From NCBI GenBank assembly GCA_050949885.1, contig JBMNGO010000001.1, positions 434,001 through 498,000 on the forward strand: DNA of 64,000 nucleotides, read 5' to 3'. This document shows, piece after piece, positions 7,396 to 15,634 of the stretch; position 1 is the first letter of the stretch, and every line of letters begins with the position of its first letter. The notes below the pieces were generated by a model, which was given only the letters and a program-made list of their open reading frames with translations, did no database searches and was not told the DNA's origin. A program made the translations under genes and the position numbers. The DNA comes from JBMNGO01 sp050949885 (lineage in GTDB: Bacteria; Bacillota; Syntrophomonadia; Syntrophomonadales; Syntrophomonadaceae).

Positions 7396-7424
7396 ATAAT
7401 ATAAAAAATCCCATAGCTTGTCAA
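7396..7424 (-). promoter_or_regulatory. Sigma-A promoter of the riboswitch-controlled operon
   Basis: TTGACA (7419-7424) and TATTAT (7396-7401) are separated by 17 bases on the minus strand. Transcription should begin near 7389, just before the first aptamer. Confidence 0.75.
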
Positions 7425-7820
7425 AGAATTTTTTCAGTCTTGGAAACATCTACCACATGCTACAGAAACAGAGTAATCAAGTAAATCAGGGCTATAGCAT
7501 ATTTTCATGATATTGGCCAAGAAGCCTTGAACGGAAAATTATCCAAAAATACGGTAACAGAACTAACACCACAGGAAGAGTGTGGAGTGAATATAGCATG
7601 CGGCGGCTGGTTTTCGAATCCTGAATCTATCTCCCCAGACCCTCGATTTGGCCGGAGCTGTCTATTATCCCCAGAAAGATGGCTGGCTCCGGGTATCCTA
7701 AGGGACTAATGAAAGATGGCATCCCTCTTGTGTCCTTGTGCGGATGCCTATTGCGGAAGCAAGGAGGCATCGATTGCCTCCTGCTTTTCATGGGTTTAAA
7801 AACTGATAATACAGTCCTTT
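7425..7820. other. Intergenic region, mostly unexplained
   Basis: No supported gene. A hairpin with arms GGAGGCA and TGCCTCC (about 7759-7783) followed by TGCTTTT resembles a plus-strand terminator, but no plus-strand gene lies upstream. It may be a remnant or may insulate the convergent side of the HAAS gene. Confidence 0.35.
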
Positions 7821-8477
7821 CTAGTCTTTGCGCCGGTCCGTTCCCGTGAGTACAAGAACTAAAAACAATCCGACACCGGGCAGTATAAATACCATTAAAG
7901 ATCCGATGGCAATAAACATTTCGCCCGTAGCAATATAGGAATTGACTGTTACAAAAATACTAAAGAGTATAAGCCCAATGGCCAGTGCATACAGTATGGC
8001 TCGAATCCTGTTCATGGCGTACTTTTGGGCGGTTTCCCTGGTTAGCAGGCTATAAGTAAATATGGCTCCGCCCACCACAATAAATATGGCACTGCCGGTA
8101 ACCGACTGAGCTTCGATATTCATAAAGTACAGCATGGTAACCGTCAATATTCCAAATAGCGCCAGCAAGACTCCTGCAACTATGCCTGCGGTGGAAATAC
8201 GGGAAGTCATGGTGGAATATACATTTTGCTTGGCCATATCCTGGCCCAGTTTGCGCATATCCTCGACCAGGCCGCTCAGATCACCCATGGAAATAACCGC
8301 TTCCCTAAAAGCCTGGTCTTCATTCAGTCCACGGGCCTGGATATCATAAGTCTTCTCCTTGAGATTGGTAGCCAGTTCCTCCTTTAAATCATAAAGCTGT
8401 TGACTGGCTCCCACTCCCGCAAAAAGGCTTTCAATATATGAGTTAATCTTTTTATCTAAATTATCATTCTTTAACAT
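7821..8477 (-). CDS. HAAS-domain membrane protein (DUF1700/permease-prefix type)
   Basis: A 218-residue protein. Residues about 5-85 form the helical HAAS-type domain (INSYIESL..., LKEELATNLKEKTYDIQARGLNEDQAFREAVISMGD), which is typically paired with PadR regulators. Four membrane segments follow (about 105-210). The start at ATG 8477 has GGGAGGG 6 bases upstream; the TTG at 8483 is less likely. It overlaps the padR-like gene by 14 bases, so the two are translationally linked. Probably a membrane partner of the regulator; the signal is unknown. Confidence 0.8.
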   Translation of the reverse strand: MLKNDNLDKKINSYIESLFAGVGASQQLYDLKEELATNLKEKTYDIQARGLNEDQAFREAVISMGDLSGLVEDMRKLGQDMAKQNVYSTMTSRISTAGIVAGVLLALFGILTVTMLYFMNIEAQSVTGSAIFIVVGGAIFTYSLLTRETAQKYAMNRIRAILYALAIGLILFSIFVTVNSYIATGEMFIAIGSLMVFILPGVGLFLVLVLTGTDRRKD

Positions 8478-8817
8478 CCTCAACCCTCCCTTGAATTAAT
8501 TTATCCAAAATGGCTCTGGCAAAAACCCAGTCTATTACGTATTTTTCGTATACCTCCTTGCCCTTCTCGGTAATCCGGTAATACTTGCGTCTTCCTCCCT
8601 GGGATTCATCCCCCCAATAAGACACAATCAATTCATCCTGCTCCAAGCGGCGAAAGGCAGTATAAAGGGTTGCTTCCTTTAATTCATATTTTTTCCCGCT
8701 CAGGGCTATTATTTTTTTGTAAATCTCATACCCATAGCTATCGCCCTGGCGCAGAATGTTAAGAATTATCGTGTCCGTATGACCGCGAATTAAATCAGTG
8801 GATATTTTGCCACTCAT
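8464..8817 (-). CDS. PadR-family transcriptional regulator
   Basis: A 117-residue winged-helix repressor with the PadR pattern: ILNILRQGDSYGYEIYKKI near the N-terminus, then LKEATLYTAFRRLEQDELI (recognition helix) and GRRKYYRITEKGKE (wing). An AGAGGTG ribosome site lies upstream of the ATG. An 8-base inverted repeat over its promoter suggests autorepression. It is the first gene of a two-gene unit with the HAAS membrane protein. Confidence 0.92.
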   Translation of the reverse strand: MSGKISTDLIRGHTDTIILNILRQGDSYGYEIYKKIIALSGKKYELKEATLYTAFRRLEQDELIVSYWGDESQGGRRKYYRITEKGKEVYEKYVIDWVFARAILDKLIQGRVEDVKE

Positions 8818-8848
8818 ATTATTTCACCTCTTTATATATAATTTATAA

Positions 8849-8877
8849 CATATTACTTTTTCTGTCAAGGTAATATG
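8849..8877 (-). promoter_or_regulatory. padR promoter with PadR-like operator
   Basis: CATATTAC (8849-8856) and GTAATATG (8870-8877) form an 8-base inverted repeat with 13 bases between. A TTGACA -35 box (8863-8868, minus strand) sits inside it, with an AT-rich -10 region near 8840-8847. Repressor binding here would block its own promoter. Confidence 0.65.
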
Positions 8878-9189
8878 CGAAACCAGGATATGTTTTTTTC
8901 TTTTCCCGGGACCCTCCTATTTAGGCTGCAATAATATGTCTTTTACCTTTTTTCCGGGGGACTTTATATTTGCTCATTTCTTTCCATGTGAAGGGGGATT
9001 GACCTTTGTCGGTATGATGTCGTGGCAGGTTACCGGCAAGGTGAGTTTCTTTAAAACCACACTACCATGGCTGTTTTCGCCATTTTGGTGGGTGGAAGGC
9101 CTATAACAGGAGACAAAATACAAAGAAAGAGGTTGCATCACCAGTTGGTGAAACAACCTCCGTCCTTTAGCACCGTTCCCTTCACAAGT
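8878..9189. other. Intergenic region after the hdr-flx operon
   Basis: Apart from the terminator at 9116-9160 and the padR promoter, no gene or repeat was recognised in this stretch. Confidence 0.4.
9116..9160 (-). terminator. Terminator of the hdr-flx operon
   Basis: On the minus strand GAGGTTG (9160-9154) pairs with CAACCTC (9135-9129), with an inner TCACCA/TGGTGA stem, followed by TTTCTTTGTATT. It lies about 30 bases after the flxA stop. Confidence 0.75.
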
Positions 9190-10032
9190 TTACCACTCCT
9201 GAGGCAGCTGTTTGAGCTGGGCCAGGTTGAAAACTGGACCATCCAGGCATATATATTCACTTCCGATATTGCAGCGGCCGCATTTGCCTATGCCGCATTT
9301 CATGCGCATTTCCAGGGTAGTAATTACCTGTTCATCGGTATATCCCATTTTCTGCAGGGACTGCAGAACAAACTTAATCATAATGGGCGGTCCGCAGGTT
9401 ACCGCCATCACCCCCTGGGGATCAGGGTTGATCTCTTCCAGATAAGCCGGGACAAATCCCACATGCCCATCCCAGCCGGCTTCTGGATTATCTATGGTTA
9501 CATAGACTTTCGTATCTTTCATGGCGGGCCATTCATGAAAAAGCTCTTCTTTAAAGCACAGATCATTATAACTGCGGCTGCCATATATTATAGTAATTTT
9601 TCCGTAATCTTCCCGGTGCTTGAAACAGTGCTTTATGAAAGAACGTAACGGCGCCAGGCCAATGCCACCGGCAATAAAGAGCATATCGTGGCCCTTGCAC
9701 TCTTCTGTGGGAAAGCCATTGCCATACGGTCCCCGGACTCCCAATTTCTGTCCAACTTCAATTCGATGCAGTTCATCGGTTAAGAGCCCCACTCTTTTAA
9801 TAGCAAATTGCAGGTATTCCTGTTCTTCCTGCCAGGTACAGGAAAACATTCCTTCTCCAACGGGTAGATAGGAAACCATGGCACATTGGCCGGGTTTAAC
9901 ATCAAAAGGTACTCCGCCTCCAGTTTTCCGGCAGTAAAAACTTTTTACATCAGGAGTCTCATCTTTGATATCAATTACTTCAACAATAGTGGGTACTAGG
10001 GGTTTTTCACCACAGGTACATTTATCGGGCAT
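9190..10032 (-). CDS. flxA: FlxA-like FAD/NAD(P)-binding iron-sulfur oxidoreductase
   Basis: A 280-residue ferredoxin-reductase-type protein. The FAD-binding barrel (about 15-110) is followed by the NAD-binding half with FIAGGIGLAPLRSFI and YGSRSYNDL, and a C-terminal Cys cluster (MKCGIGKCGRCNIGSEYICLDGP) like that of PyrK/AsrB proteins. In Flx-Hdr complexes this subunit oxidises or produces NADH. The second ATG (10032) is preferred: GGAGG lies 9 bases before it but only 3 before the ATG at 10038. Last gene of the operon, overlapping flxB by 11 bases and followed by the terminator. Confidence 0.88.
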   Translation of the reverse strand: MPDKCTCGEKPLVPTIVEVIDIKDETPDVKSFYCRKTGGGVPFDVKPGQCAMVSYLPVGEGMFSCTWQEEQEYLQFAIKRVGLLTDELHRIEVGQKLGVRGPYGNGFPTEECKGHDMLFIAGGIGLAPLRSFIKHCFKHREDYGKITIIYGSRSYNDLCFKEELFHEWPAMKDTKVYVTIDNPEAGWDGHVGFVPAYLEEINPDPQGVMAVTCGPPIMIKFVLQSLQKMGYTDEQVITTLEMRMKCGIGKCGRCNIGSEYICLDGPVFNLAQLKQLPQEW

Positions 10033-11041
10033 CAGCATTCGCCTCCTTTACCGCATCGATGATTTTCACAATATTTATTCCAGTAGGGCAGGCGACAATG
10101 CATCGTCCACATCCTGTACAGAGCGGATAACCATACCTTTCTGTAAAGAACTCCAGTTTATGCAAAAAGCGGTTGCGGAATCTTTCCTTGGTGGTGGGTC
10201 TGGGATTACCCCCACCGGCTTCAGCCGTATATTCCGCATACATGCAGGAATCCCAGCAGCGGAAGCGGTATCCCTGGTCGCCCCACATCTTGACCTGTAT
10301 GTCAAAACAATGGCAGCTAGGGCAAACATAGGTGCATATTCCGCAATTTTGACAGGGTTCAGATAATTCGTCCCAAATAGGGTGTTCAAACATTCCTTTA
10401 AGCTTCTCGGCTACCCCGGTATAGTCCACCTGGACTGCAAAAGGTTGGGCTTCCGGAGCCGTAAGTTCGCCTTCTTCCAGCAGTTCTCCCAACCTGGAGG
10501 TCAGTTCCTCACCTTTGGCTGTTTTAGCCTCCCAGATAAAACCATTATCTCCTGTATCCCGGATAATGATATCCCCTTCGGGTTCAGCAGGATCAATCTC
10601 CATTGCTCCGCAGAAGCAGTTGGGGCCTTTAATATAACAGGCACTGGCAATAATGGTCAGGTTATCCCGACGGGCCTTATAGAAACTATCTTCATAGCCC
10701 CGGGTTAAGAAAACGTCATCTAGGCAGCGTATGGCTCTGGCATCACAGGCTCGGACCCCAAACAATATACGAGGATGGCTGTTTTCAAAGGTTTGGTCAA
10801 TAGAAACCTCCTGCCCGCCTTGCCTGATGCTGTACATCTTTTCGGTCTGAGGAAAAACTACACCTTTAGGAGAAAAATACACATTTACCTTATCCAGCAT
10901 CAGGTTTTGTTTCTCCGGGTCATAGCTTTTCCAGGGGAAGAAGCCGCTTCCATTGCCTTTGCTCATAGGAACGTATAATTCAGCCTCTTCAGCCAGCTTA
11001 TCGAGAACAGCATTGAGTTTATCTTTTCTTAATATTTTCAT
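10022..11041 (-). CDS. flxB: FlxB-like 4Fe-4S electron-transfer subunit (AsrA/hydrogenase-beta type)
   Basis: A 339-residue iron-sulfur protein related to anaerobic sulfite reductase subunit A. The first 220 residues contain FGVRACDARAIRCLDDVF and a CFCG segment; the C-terminal third has two cluster motifs, CQNCGICTYVCPSCHCFD and CTGCGRCIVACPTGINI. It should relay electrons between FlxA and the Hdr part. GGGGAGAGG precedes the ATG. It resembles the next upstream gene in domain plan, so the two may be an ancient duplication. Confidence 0.85.
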   Translation of the reverse strand: MKILRKDKLNAVLDKLAEEAELYVPMSKGNGSGFFPWKSYDPEKQNLMLDKVNVYFSPKGVVFPQTEKMYSIRQGGQEVSIDQTFENSHPRILFGVRACDARAIRCLDDVFLTRGYEDSFYKARRDNLTIIASACYIKGPNCFCGAMEIDPAEPEGDIIIRDTGDNGFIWEAKTAKGEELTSRLGELLEEGELTAPEAQPFAVQVDYTGVAEKLKGMFEHPIWDELSEPCQNCGICTYVCPSCHCFDIQVKMWGDQGYRFRCWDSCMYAEYTAEAGGGNPRPTTKERFRNRFLHKLEFFTERYGYPLCTGCGRCIVACPTGINIVKIIDAVKEANADAR

Positions 11042-11056
11042 GCCTCTCCCCCCCTT

Positions 11057-11965
11057 TTACATAAAGCCTTCGTCAGGGTCTTGCAGACTGTACACGCTTA
11101 AGGCTGGTTTTTTGCCTTCTATATATTCGATACCGGCTTCATAGGGCCCAAAAAACTCATTGGCATCCTTGGCTAATTTGGAGTTAATCAGCATCAGAGG
11201 TATATCCACCGGGCAAACCCTCTCGCATTCACCACATTCAACACACCGACCGGCCATATGAAAAGCCTTCACTATATGATACATCATATTATCAGTCTCA
11301 TTGTTTTCCCGGCCCACCCATTGGGGTCTCATTTCGTCAAATATACAGGTGCGGCAATTGCAGGCCACGCAAACCTGACGGCAAGCATAGCAGCGTATGC
11401 AGCGAGAAAAGGTTTCCGCAAAGAACTCATACCGTTCATCTGCTGCCATACTCTCAATTTTTTCCACCTGTGCATAACGCTCCTGATCAACGTGGGGCTC
11501 CTGTTGGGTTCCTAAGAGTTGATCATAAATAACCGGGTTGGGATAGTAGCACCTCTGGCATTTATCCGCCTTTTCTTCCCCACTGGCGGCCGGCAGCAGG
11601 CCTGAGCTGGCCTTGGCGGCTTTAAGCGGGTCTTTCATACCCGGACAACATACCCCTACTATATATAATCTCTCCCGCTTGAACTGGTTATCTTCCAATA
11701 AACGCACAATTCCCCGGGAATCACAACCTTTTACTACTAGGCCGATTTTTTTGCCGCTGTCGCGGTACTTCAGCAAAGAGTTGGACAGATTATGAATAGA
11801 GTATTCATCAAAAACAGCCTTATCAACATCTGCAGCGGTTTTAGCGGCAAAGGGGACTCTTTGGAATTCCTGGGCTCCTTTTCTCCAGGTCAGGAACATA
11901 TCAACCTGGCCCTTTTCCAGAAGACTGATGGCTATTTCCCTTATCTGATTCTCTATTTCTTTCAT
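11057..11965 (-). CDS. flxC: FlxC-like 4Fe-4S electron-transfer subunit
   Basis: A 302-residue iron-sulfur protein. KGCDSRGIVRLLEDNQ near residue 80 resembles the GxRACDxxA motif of FlxB. Cys-rich segments follow: CQRCYYPNP, CIRCYACRQVCVACNCRTCIFDE and CVECGECERVCPVDIPL. Its ATG (11965-11963) overlaps the TGA of flxD (ATGA), indicating tight translational coupling and confirming the reading of flxD through its internal UGA. Presumed role: electron transfer within the Flx-Hdr complex. Confidence 0.85.
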   Translation of the reverse strand: MKEIENQIREIAISLLEKGQVDMFLTWRKGAQEFQRVPFAAKTAADVDKAVFDEYSIHNLSNSLLKYRDSGKKIGLVVKGCDSRGIVRLLEDNQFKRERLYIVGVCCPGMKDPLKAAKASSGLLPAASGEEKADKCQRCYYPNPVIYDQLLGTQQEPHVDQERYAQVEKIESMAADERYEFFAETFSRCIRCYACRQVCVACNCRTCIFDEMRPQWVGRENNETDNMMYHIVKAFHMAGRCVECGECERVCPVDIPLMLINSKLAKDANEFFGPYEAGIEYIEGKKPALSVYSLQDPDEGFM

Positions 11966-12393
11966 CGTGCATCCCTCAGCTTTCTGTTCGGTCCCAGCCT
12001 TTTCACGTCATTTACTAATTTGATCATGGTCTGCTGGAATTTGGAGCCTTCAGCTCCGGAGATCCAGGCAGTCTGATATCTTTCGGGTTCCATGCCAATA
12101 TACTCCATCAAGCTTTTCATCATTATATGCCGGCGGCGGTTGTAGTAATTGCCACTACCATAGTGGCAGTCCCCCGGGTGTCACCCGGATAATAGAACAC
12201 CATCCGCCCCCCGGTTAAATGCCCGGAACACCAACATGGGATCCATGCGTCCGGAACAGGGGGTCCGGATTATGCGGACATCAGCCGGATATTCCAGGTG
12301 ATTGAGGCCGGCTAGGTCTGCTGCCGCATATGAGCACCAATTGCATGCAAAAACGATAATTTTAGGGTCCCACTTTTCATTCTCTATAGACAC
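11962..12393 (-). CDS. mvhD: FlxD/MvhD-like iron-sulfur subunit, selenoprotein (in-frame UGA)
   Basis: A 143-residue protein when the UGA at 12181-12183 is read as selenocysteine. N-terminal part: FACNWCSYAAADLAG and IRTPCSGRMDP. At the UGA the frame continues without loss into HPGDCHYGSGNYYNRRR, so the motif is SG-Sec-HPGDCHY where the MvhD family has SGCHPGDCHY. The remainder (to LGPNRKLRDAR) is typical MvhD. The stop overlaps the flxC start. MvhD passes electrons from a partner (here Flx) to HdrA. Start is GTG at 12393 behind GGAGGTGG, overlapping hdrA by 10 bases. A SECIS-like hairpin follows the UGA. Naive gene calling would truncate it at 70 residues. Confidence 0.9.
12150..12168 (-). 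promoter_or_regulatory. Bacterial SECIS-like hairpin for mvhD/flxD
   Basis: Beginning 13 bases after the UGA, TGCCACTA and TAGTGGCA form an 8-pair stem with loop TGG, within coding sequence. Distance from UGA to loop (20 bases) and a G in the loop fit the usual bacterial pattern for SelB recognition. Confidence 0.7.
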
Positions 12394-14375
12394 AGTGCGT
12401 CCACCTCCGATACGAGTTGTTCGTCGGTAAAGCCTTTAAGATTTAAGGCCATAGTCCGGCAGGCGGGAACACAGGCACCGCATCCCTGACAGAGACTGCT
12501 GTTAACCTCAGCTACCATCCTGGTAAATGGACCGTGACCATGTCCGCCTCTTTCCTTCATTTCAGTTAAGGAGATCGCTCCATAAGGACAAATTGGCACG
12601 CACAAACCGCAACCCGAGCATTTGCTGGCATCTACTTCGGATATCATTGCTTCCGTAGCCAGTTCAATTTTGCTTAATAGACCGCATACTTTAACTGCTG
12701 CTGCACTGGCCTGGGCAACGGTATCCGGAATATCTTTAGGTCCCTGACAGGTCCCGGCCAGATATACGCCAGCGGCAAAAGTCTCCACGGGCTGCAACTT
12801 GGGATGAGCTTCCTGATACCATCCGTCCTTATCAGTGGAAAACCCTATAGACTTGGCCAAGTCCAGAGAACCCTGGGAAGGAACCATGGCTGTGGCCAGG
12901 ACTACCAGGTCTGCTTCCACCTCAATAGGCCGGCCAATGAGGGTATCCTCGGATTTTAATACCAGTTTGTCCCCCCGCGGGTATATCTTGCTTACTCGGC
13001 CTCTGATATACTTGGCCCCTTCATTTAGTGAGCGTTGGTAAAACTCCTCATAGTTTTTGCCCCCGGTCCGCACATCCATGTAGAAAACATAGGCTTCACT
13101 GTCTTCTATCTTGGTTTTGACCTGGTAGGCATGCTTGGCTGTATACATACAGCAGGCTTTGGAGCAGTAGCTCTTGCCCTTGGTATCATCTCTGGACCCT
13201 ACGCATTTAATAAAAGCTACCACCTTGGGTTCCTTGCCATCTGAAGGCCTCTTAATTACTCCGTTGGTAGGGCCGCCTGCGCTGACCAGCCTTTCAAAAT
13301 GCAGGCTGGTTATCACATCCGGGTATTTGCCGTAACCGTATTCTCCATAAGCTTCTTCCCATTTAAACAGATCATAACCAGTAGCCATAACAATAGCACC
13401 GATGTCCAAATCAATGTATTCATCTTTATCATCGAACCGGATGGCATTAGCCGGGCAAATTTTTTCACAGATACCGCATTTATCCTTGGTCAATTTGGTG
13501 CAATTTTCCGCATCTATAAATGGCTTGCCCGGTACTGCCTGAGGAAAAACTTTGTGAATGGCAGTTCTCAACCCCAGTCCCAGCTCGAACTCGTCTTTTA
13601 TCTTTTTGGTAGGACATTTCTCTGTACACAAACCACAACCCGTACAAACATCCCAGTCCACATATTTTGCTTTCTTTCTTACTGTTACTTTGAAATTTCC
13701 GATATATCCTGCCACTTTAACAACTTCAGCATAGGTTATCAGTTCAATGTTAGGATGCTGCGCCACAGCAACCATCTTGGGGGTGCCTATTCAAGCGGCA
13801 CAGTCCATGGTAGGGAAGGTCTTGTCAAGTTGGGTCATTTTCCCGCCAATAGACGCCTCCCTTTCCACCAGGACTACCCGGTGCCCGGCTTCAGCTATAT
13901 CCAGGGCAGCCTGCATCCCTGCGATTCCGCCCCCTACAACCAAGGCCCTCTTGGTGACGGGGATGGTTGAAACACTCAGCGGCTTATTCTTTAGTACCTT
14001 GCTGACACCCATAGCTACCAGGTCCTGTGCTTTTTTGGTGGCTTCCTGTCTGTTATGATGTACCCAGGAATCCTGTTCCCGAATATTTACCATCTCAAAC
14101 ATATAGCCATTCATACCGCCGCTGACTACTGCTTTGCGGAAGGTGTTTTCATGCATACGCGGGGAACATGAAGCTATTACCACTTGTTCGAGGTTATGCT
14201 CCTTTATGGCGTTGCGGATCAACTCCTGTCCGGGGTCTGAGCACATATACTTATAAGTTGTTGCATATACCACACCGGGTAATGATCTGGCGTATTGGGC
14301 TACTTTTTCCGTATCTACTGTGGCTTCGATATTGGTACCACATTGGCAGACAAATACGCCCACGCGTTTCTTCAT
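12384..14375 (-). CDS. hdrA: HdrA heterodisulfide reductase-like flavoprotein, selenoprotein (in-frame UGA)
   Basis: 663 residues when the UGA at 13791-13793 is read as selenocysteine. N-terminal GVFVCQCGTNI domain; FAD motif VVGGGIAGMQAALDIAEAG (about 145-165); then FPTMDCAA-Sec-IGTPKMVAVAQHP, matching the family's FPTxDCxxCxxTPKM with Sec at the second Cys; then CTGCGLCTEKCP, KCGICEKICP, and two C-terminal clusters (CSGCGLCVPICP, CQGCGACVPAC). HdrA carries the bifurcating flavin. ATG 14375 has GGGGAG 8 bases upstream. Sec-containing HdrA is known in some methanogens. It is not a pseudogene: the frame is intact on both sides and a SECIS-like hairpin follows. Confidence 0.92.
13754..13776 (-). 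promoter_or_regulatory. Bacterial SECIS-like hairpin for hdrA
   Basis: Starting 15 bases after the UGA, GATG-G-TTGC pairs with GCAGCATC around a 6-base loop TGTGGC. The single bulged base and the GU in the loop resemble the E. coli fdhF SECIS. The loop begins 23 bases after the UGA. Confidence 0.75.
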
Positions 14376-14421
14376 CACTGCTTCTCCCCTCTCCGGAAGT
14401 TATTTACAATAATCATCTTCC

Positions 14422-15633
14422 TTAAGATGACTTCTGGTTTTTCAGTTCAGCATTAACATAGGCCTCTGCTGCCTTGGAAGCCTTGTCAGGGTCTTTCACC
14501 AATAATTCGGCCAGCTTGGTCCTCTTTTTCTCGTCACCTTTAATAATTCCGGACAGGATTTCGGCCTGCTCCTGGTCAGGAATTAGTCTTTGTGCCATTT
14601 TGTCCGGATTTTTCTCCAAGGCCTTTATCATTCCATCTACTTTCTTTTGCAGGGCTTCTTTATCATCCGTTGAACTGGGTTTAATCTCATCCTTTCTCCT
14701 GGCCTTCTCTTCGGCCCTGGCTTTGGCCTCGGCTGCTGCCCGTGCTTCCTCCTGGGCCAGTTTTTCCGCTCTTGTCTTAATCAATGCCAGGTATGCCTGA
14801 GCCTCTACAAAATGCCGATTTGTACCTACGGTCTCAGGCTTATCCCCGCAGGCCAGGGCTATAACCTCAGTCAAATAGTAAATGGGCATATTGAATTTTT
14901 TCCCGAAGTCTTTTTCCAAGGCTGCCTGCCGCATATCCAGGTTTAACATACAAAGGGGACACGCAGTAATTATACATTCCGCCCCGGCTTCCACGGCATC
15001 GGCAAAGATCCGGGAAAGCATCGGTTTACCGATATCAGGCCGGGAGGTAACCAGGGAAGCACCACAACATTCAGTTTTATGAGACCATTCAACAGGATCG
15101 GCACCCAGTGAACGCATTATTCTATCCATAATCTGCGGGTCTTCCGGATCATCAAAACCAGTATTTTCCACCGGCCGAACCAGCAAGCAGCCATAATAAC
15201 AGGCGGCTTTCATAGTAGTTAAGGGATTGGTAACTTTAGAGGCGATTTTTTCAGTGCCTAGGCCCGCCAGTACCTCAAGAATAGACAAGGTGCGGATGCT
15301 GCCGTTCACATCCCTGTCGATAATTCCGCTGATCCTTTCCCGCATTTTCGTATCTTCTCTTATAGCTATTTCCGCTGCTCTATGGCGGCTGTAACATGCT
15401 GCACAAGGGGCCAGCATATCCAGGCCTTTTTCTTCGGCTATTGCCAAATTACGGGCTGGCAGAGCCAGGGATAGCAGTTTGTTGGTACTGTGTCCAGAGG
15501 TTGCTCCACAACAATTCCAGTCATCTATCTCTACCAGCTCAATGTCAAAAATCTTGGCTACCCTCTCAGTTGATAAACCTAATTCAATGCCGCTGCCTTC
15601 GGCTGAGCAACCCGGATAATAAGCCAATTTCAT
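14422..15633 (-). CDS. hdrB: HdrB-like heterodisulfide reductase subunit with C-terminal extension
   Basis: A 403-residue protein. Residues 1-290 are HdrB, with two CCG-type cluster-binding domains: YYPGCSAEGSG...DDWNCCGATSG...LAPCAACYSRH and ACYYGCLLVRP...HKTECCGASL...ACPLCMLNLD. These hold the noncubane cluster pair of the disulfide-reducing site. After EAQAYLALIKTRAEK comes about 115 extra residues: an Ala/Glu/Arg/Lys-rich coiled coil and a small helical region (KKVDGMIKALEKNPDKMAQRL). Ordinary HdrB ends before this. ATG 15633 is preferred (GGGGGTG 6 bases upstream); it lies 1 base after the hdrC stop. Confidence 0.9.
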   Translation of the reverse strand: MKLAYYPGCSAEGSGIELGLSTERVAKIFDIELVEIDDWNCCGATSGHSTNKLLSLALPARNLAIAEEKGLDMLAPCAACYSRHRAAEIAIREDTKMRERISGIIDRDVNGSIRTLSILEVLAGLGTEKIASKVTNPLTTMKAACYYGCLLVRPVENTGFDDPEDPQIMDRIMRSLGADPVEWSHKTECCGASLVTSRPDIGKPMLSRIFADAVEAGAECIITACPLCMLNLDMRQAALEKDFGKKFNMPIYYLTEVIALACGDKPETVGTNRHFVEAQAYLALIKTRAEKLAQEEARAAAEAKARAEEKARRKDEIKPSSTDDKEALQKKVDGMIKALEKNPDKMAQRLIPDQEQAEILSGIIKGDEKKRTKLAELLVKDPDKASKAAEAYVNAELKNQKSS

Positions 15634-15634
15634 T

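Noticed and set aside
7527..7709. A 60-codon plus-strand frame
   Set aside because: No ribosome site, no recognisable domain, composition like random intergenic DNA.
9067..9648. A 193-codon plus-strand frame opposite flxA
   Set aside because: Shadow of flxA, which shows clear flavoprotein motifs on the minus strand.
12384..14375. hdrA as two separate genes or a pseudogene
   Set aside because: The interruption is a single UGA at a conserved Cys with SECIS-like hairpin and intact frames either side; the ATG at 13775 has no good ribosome site.
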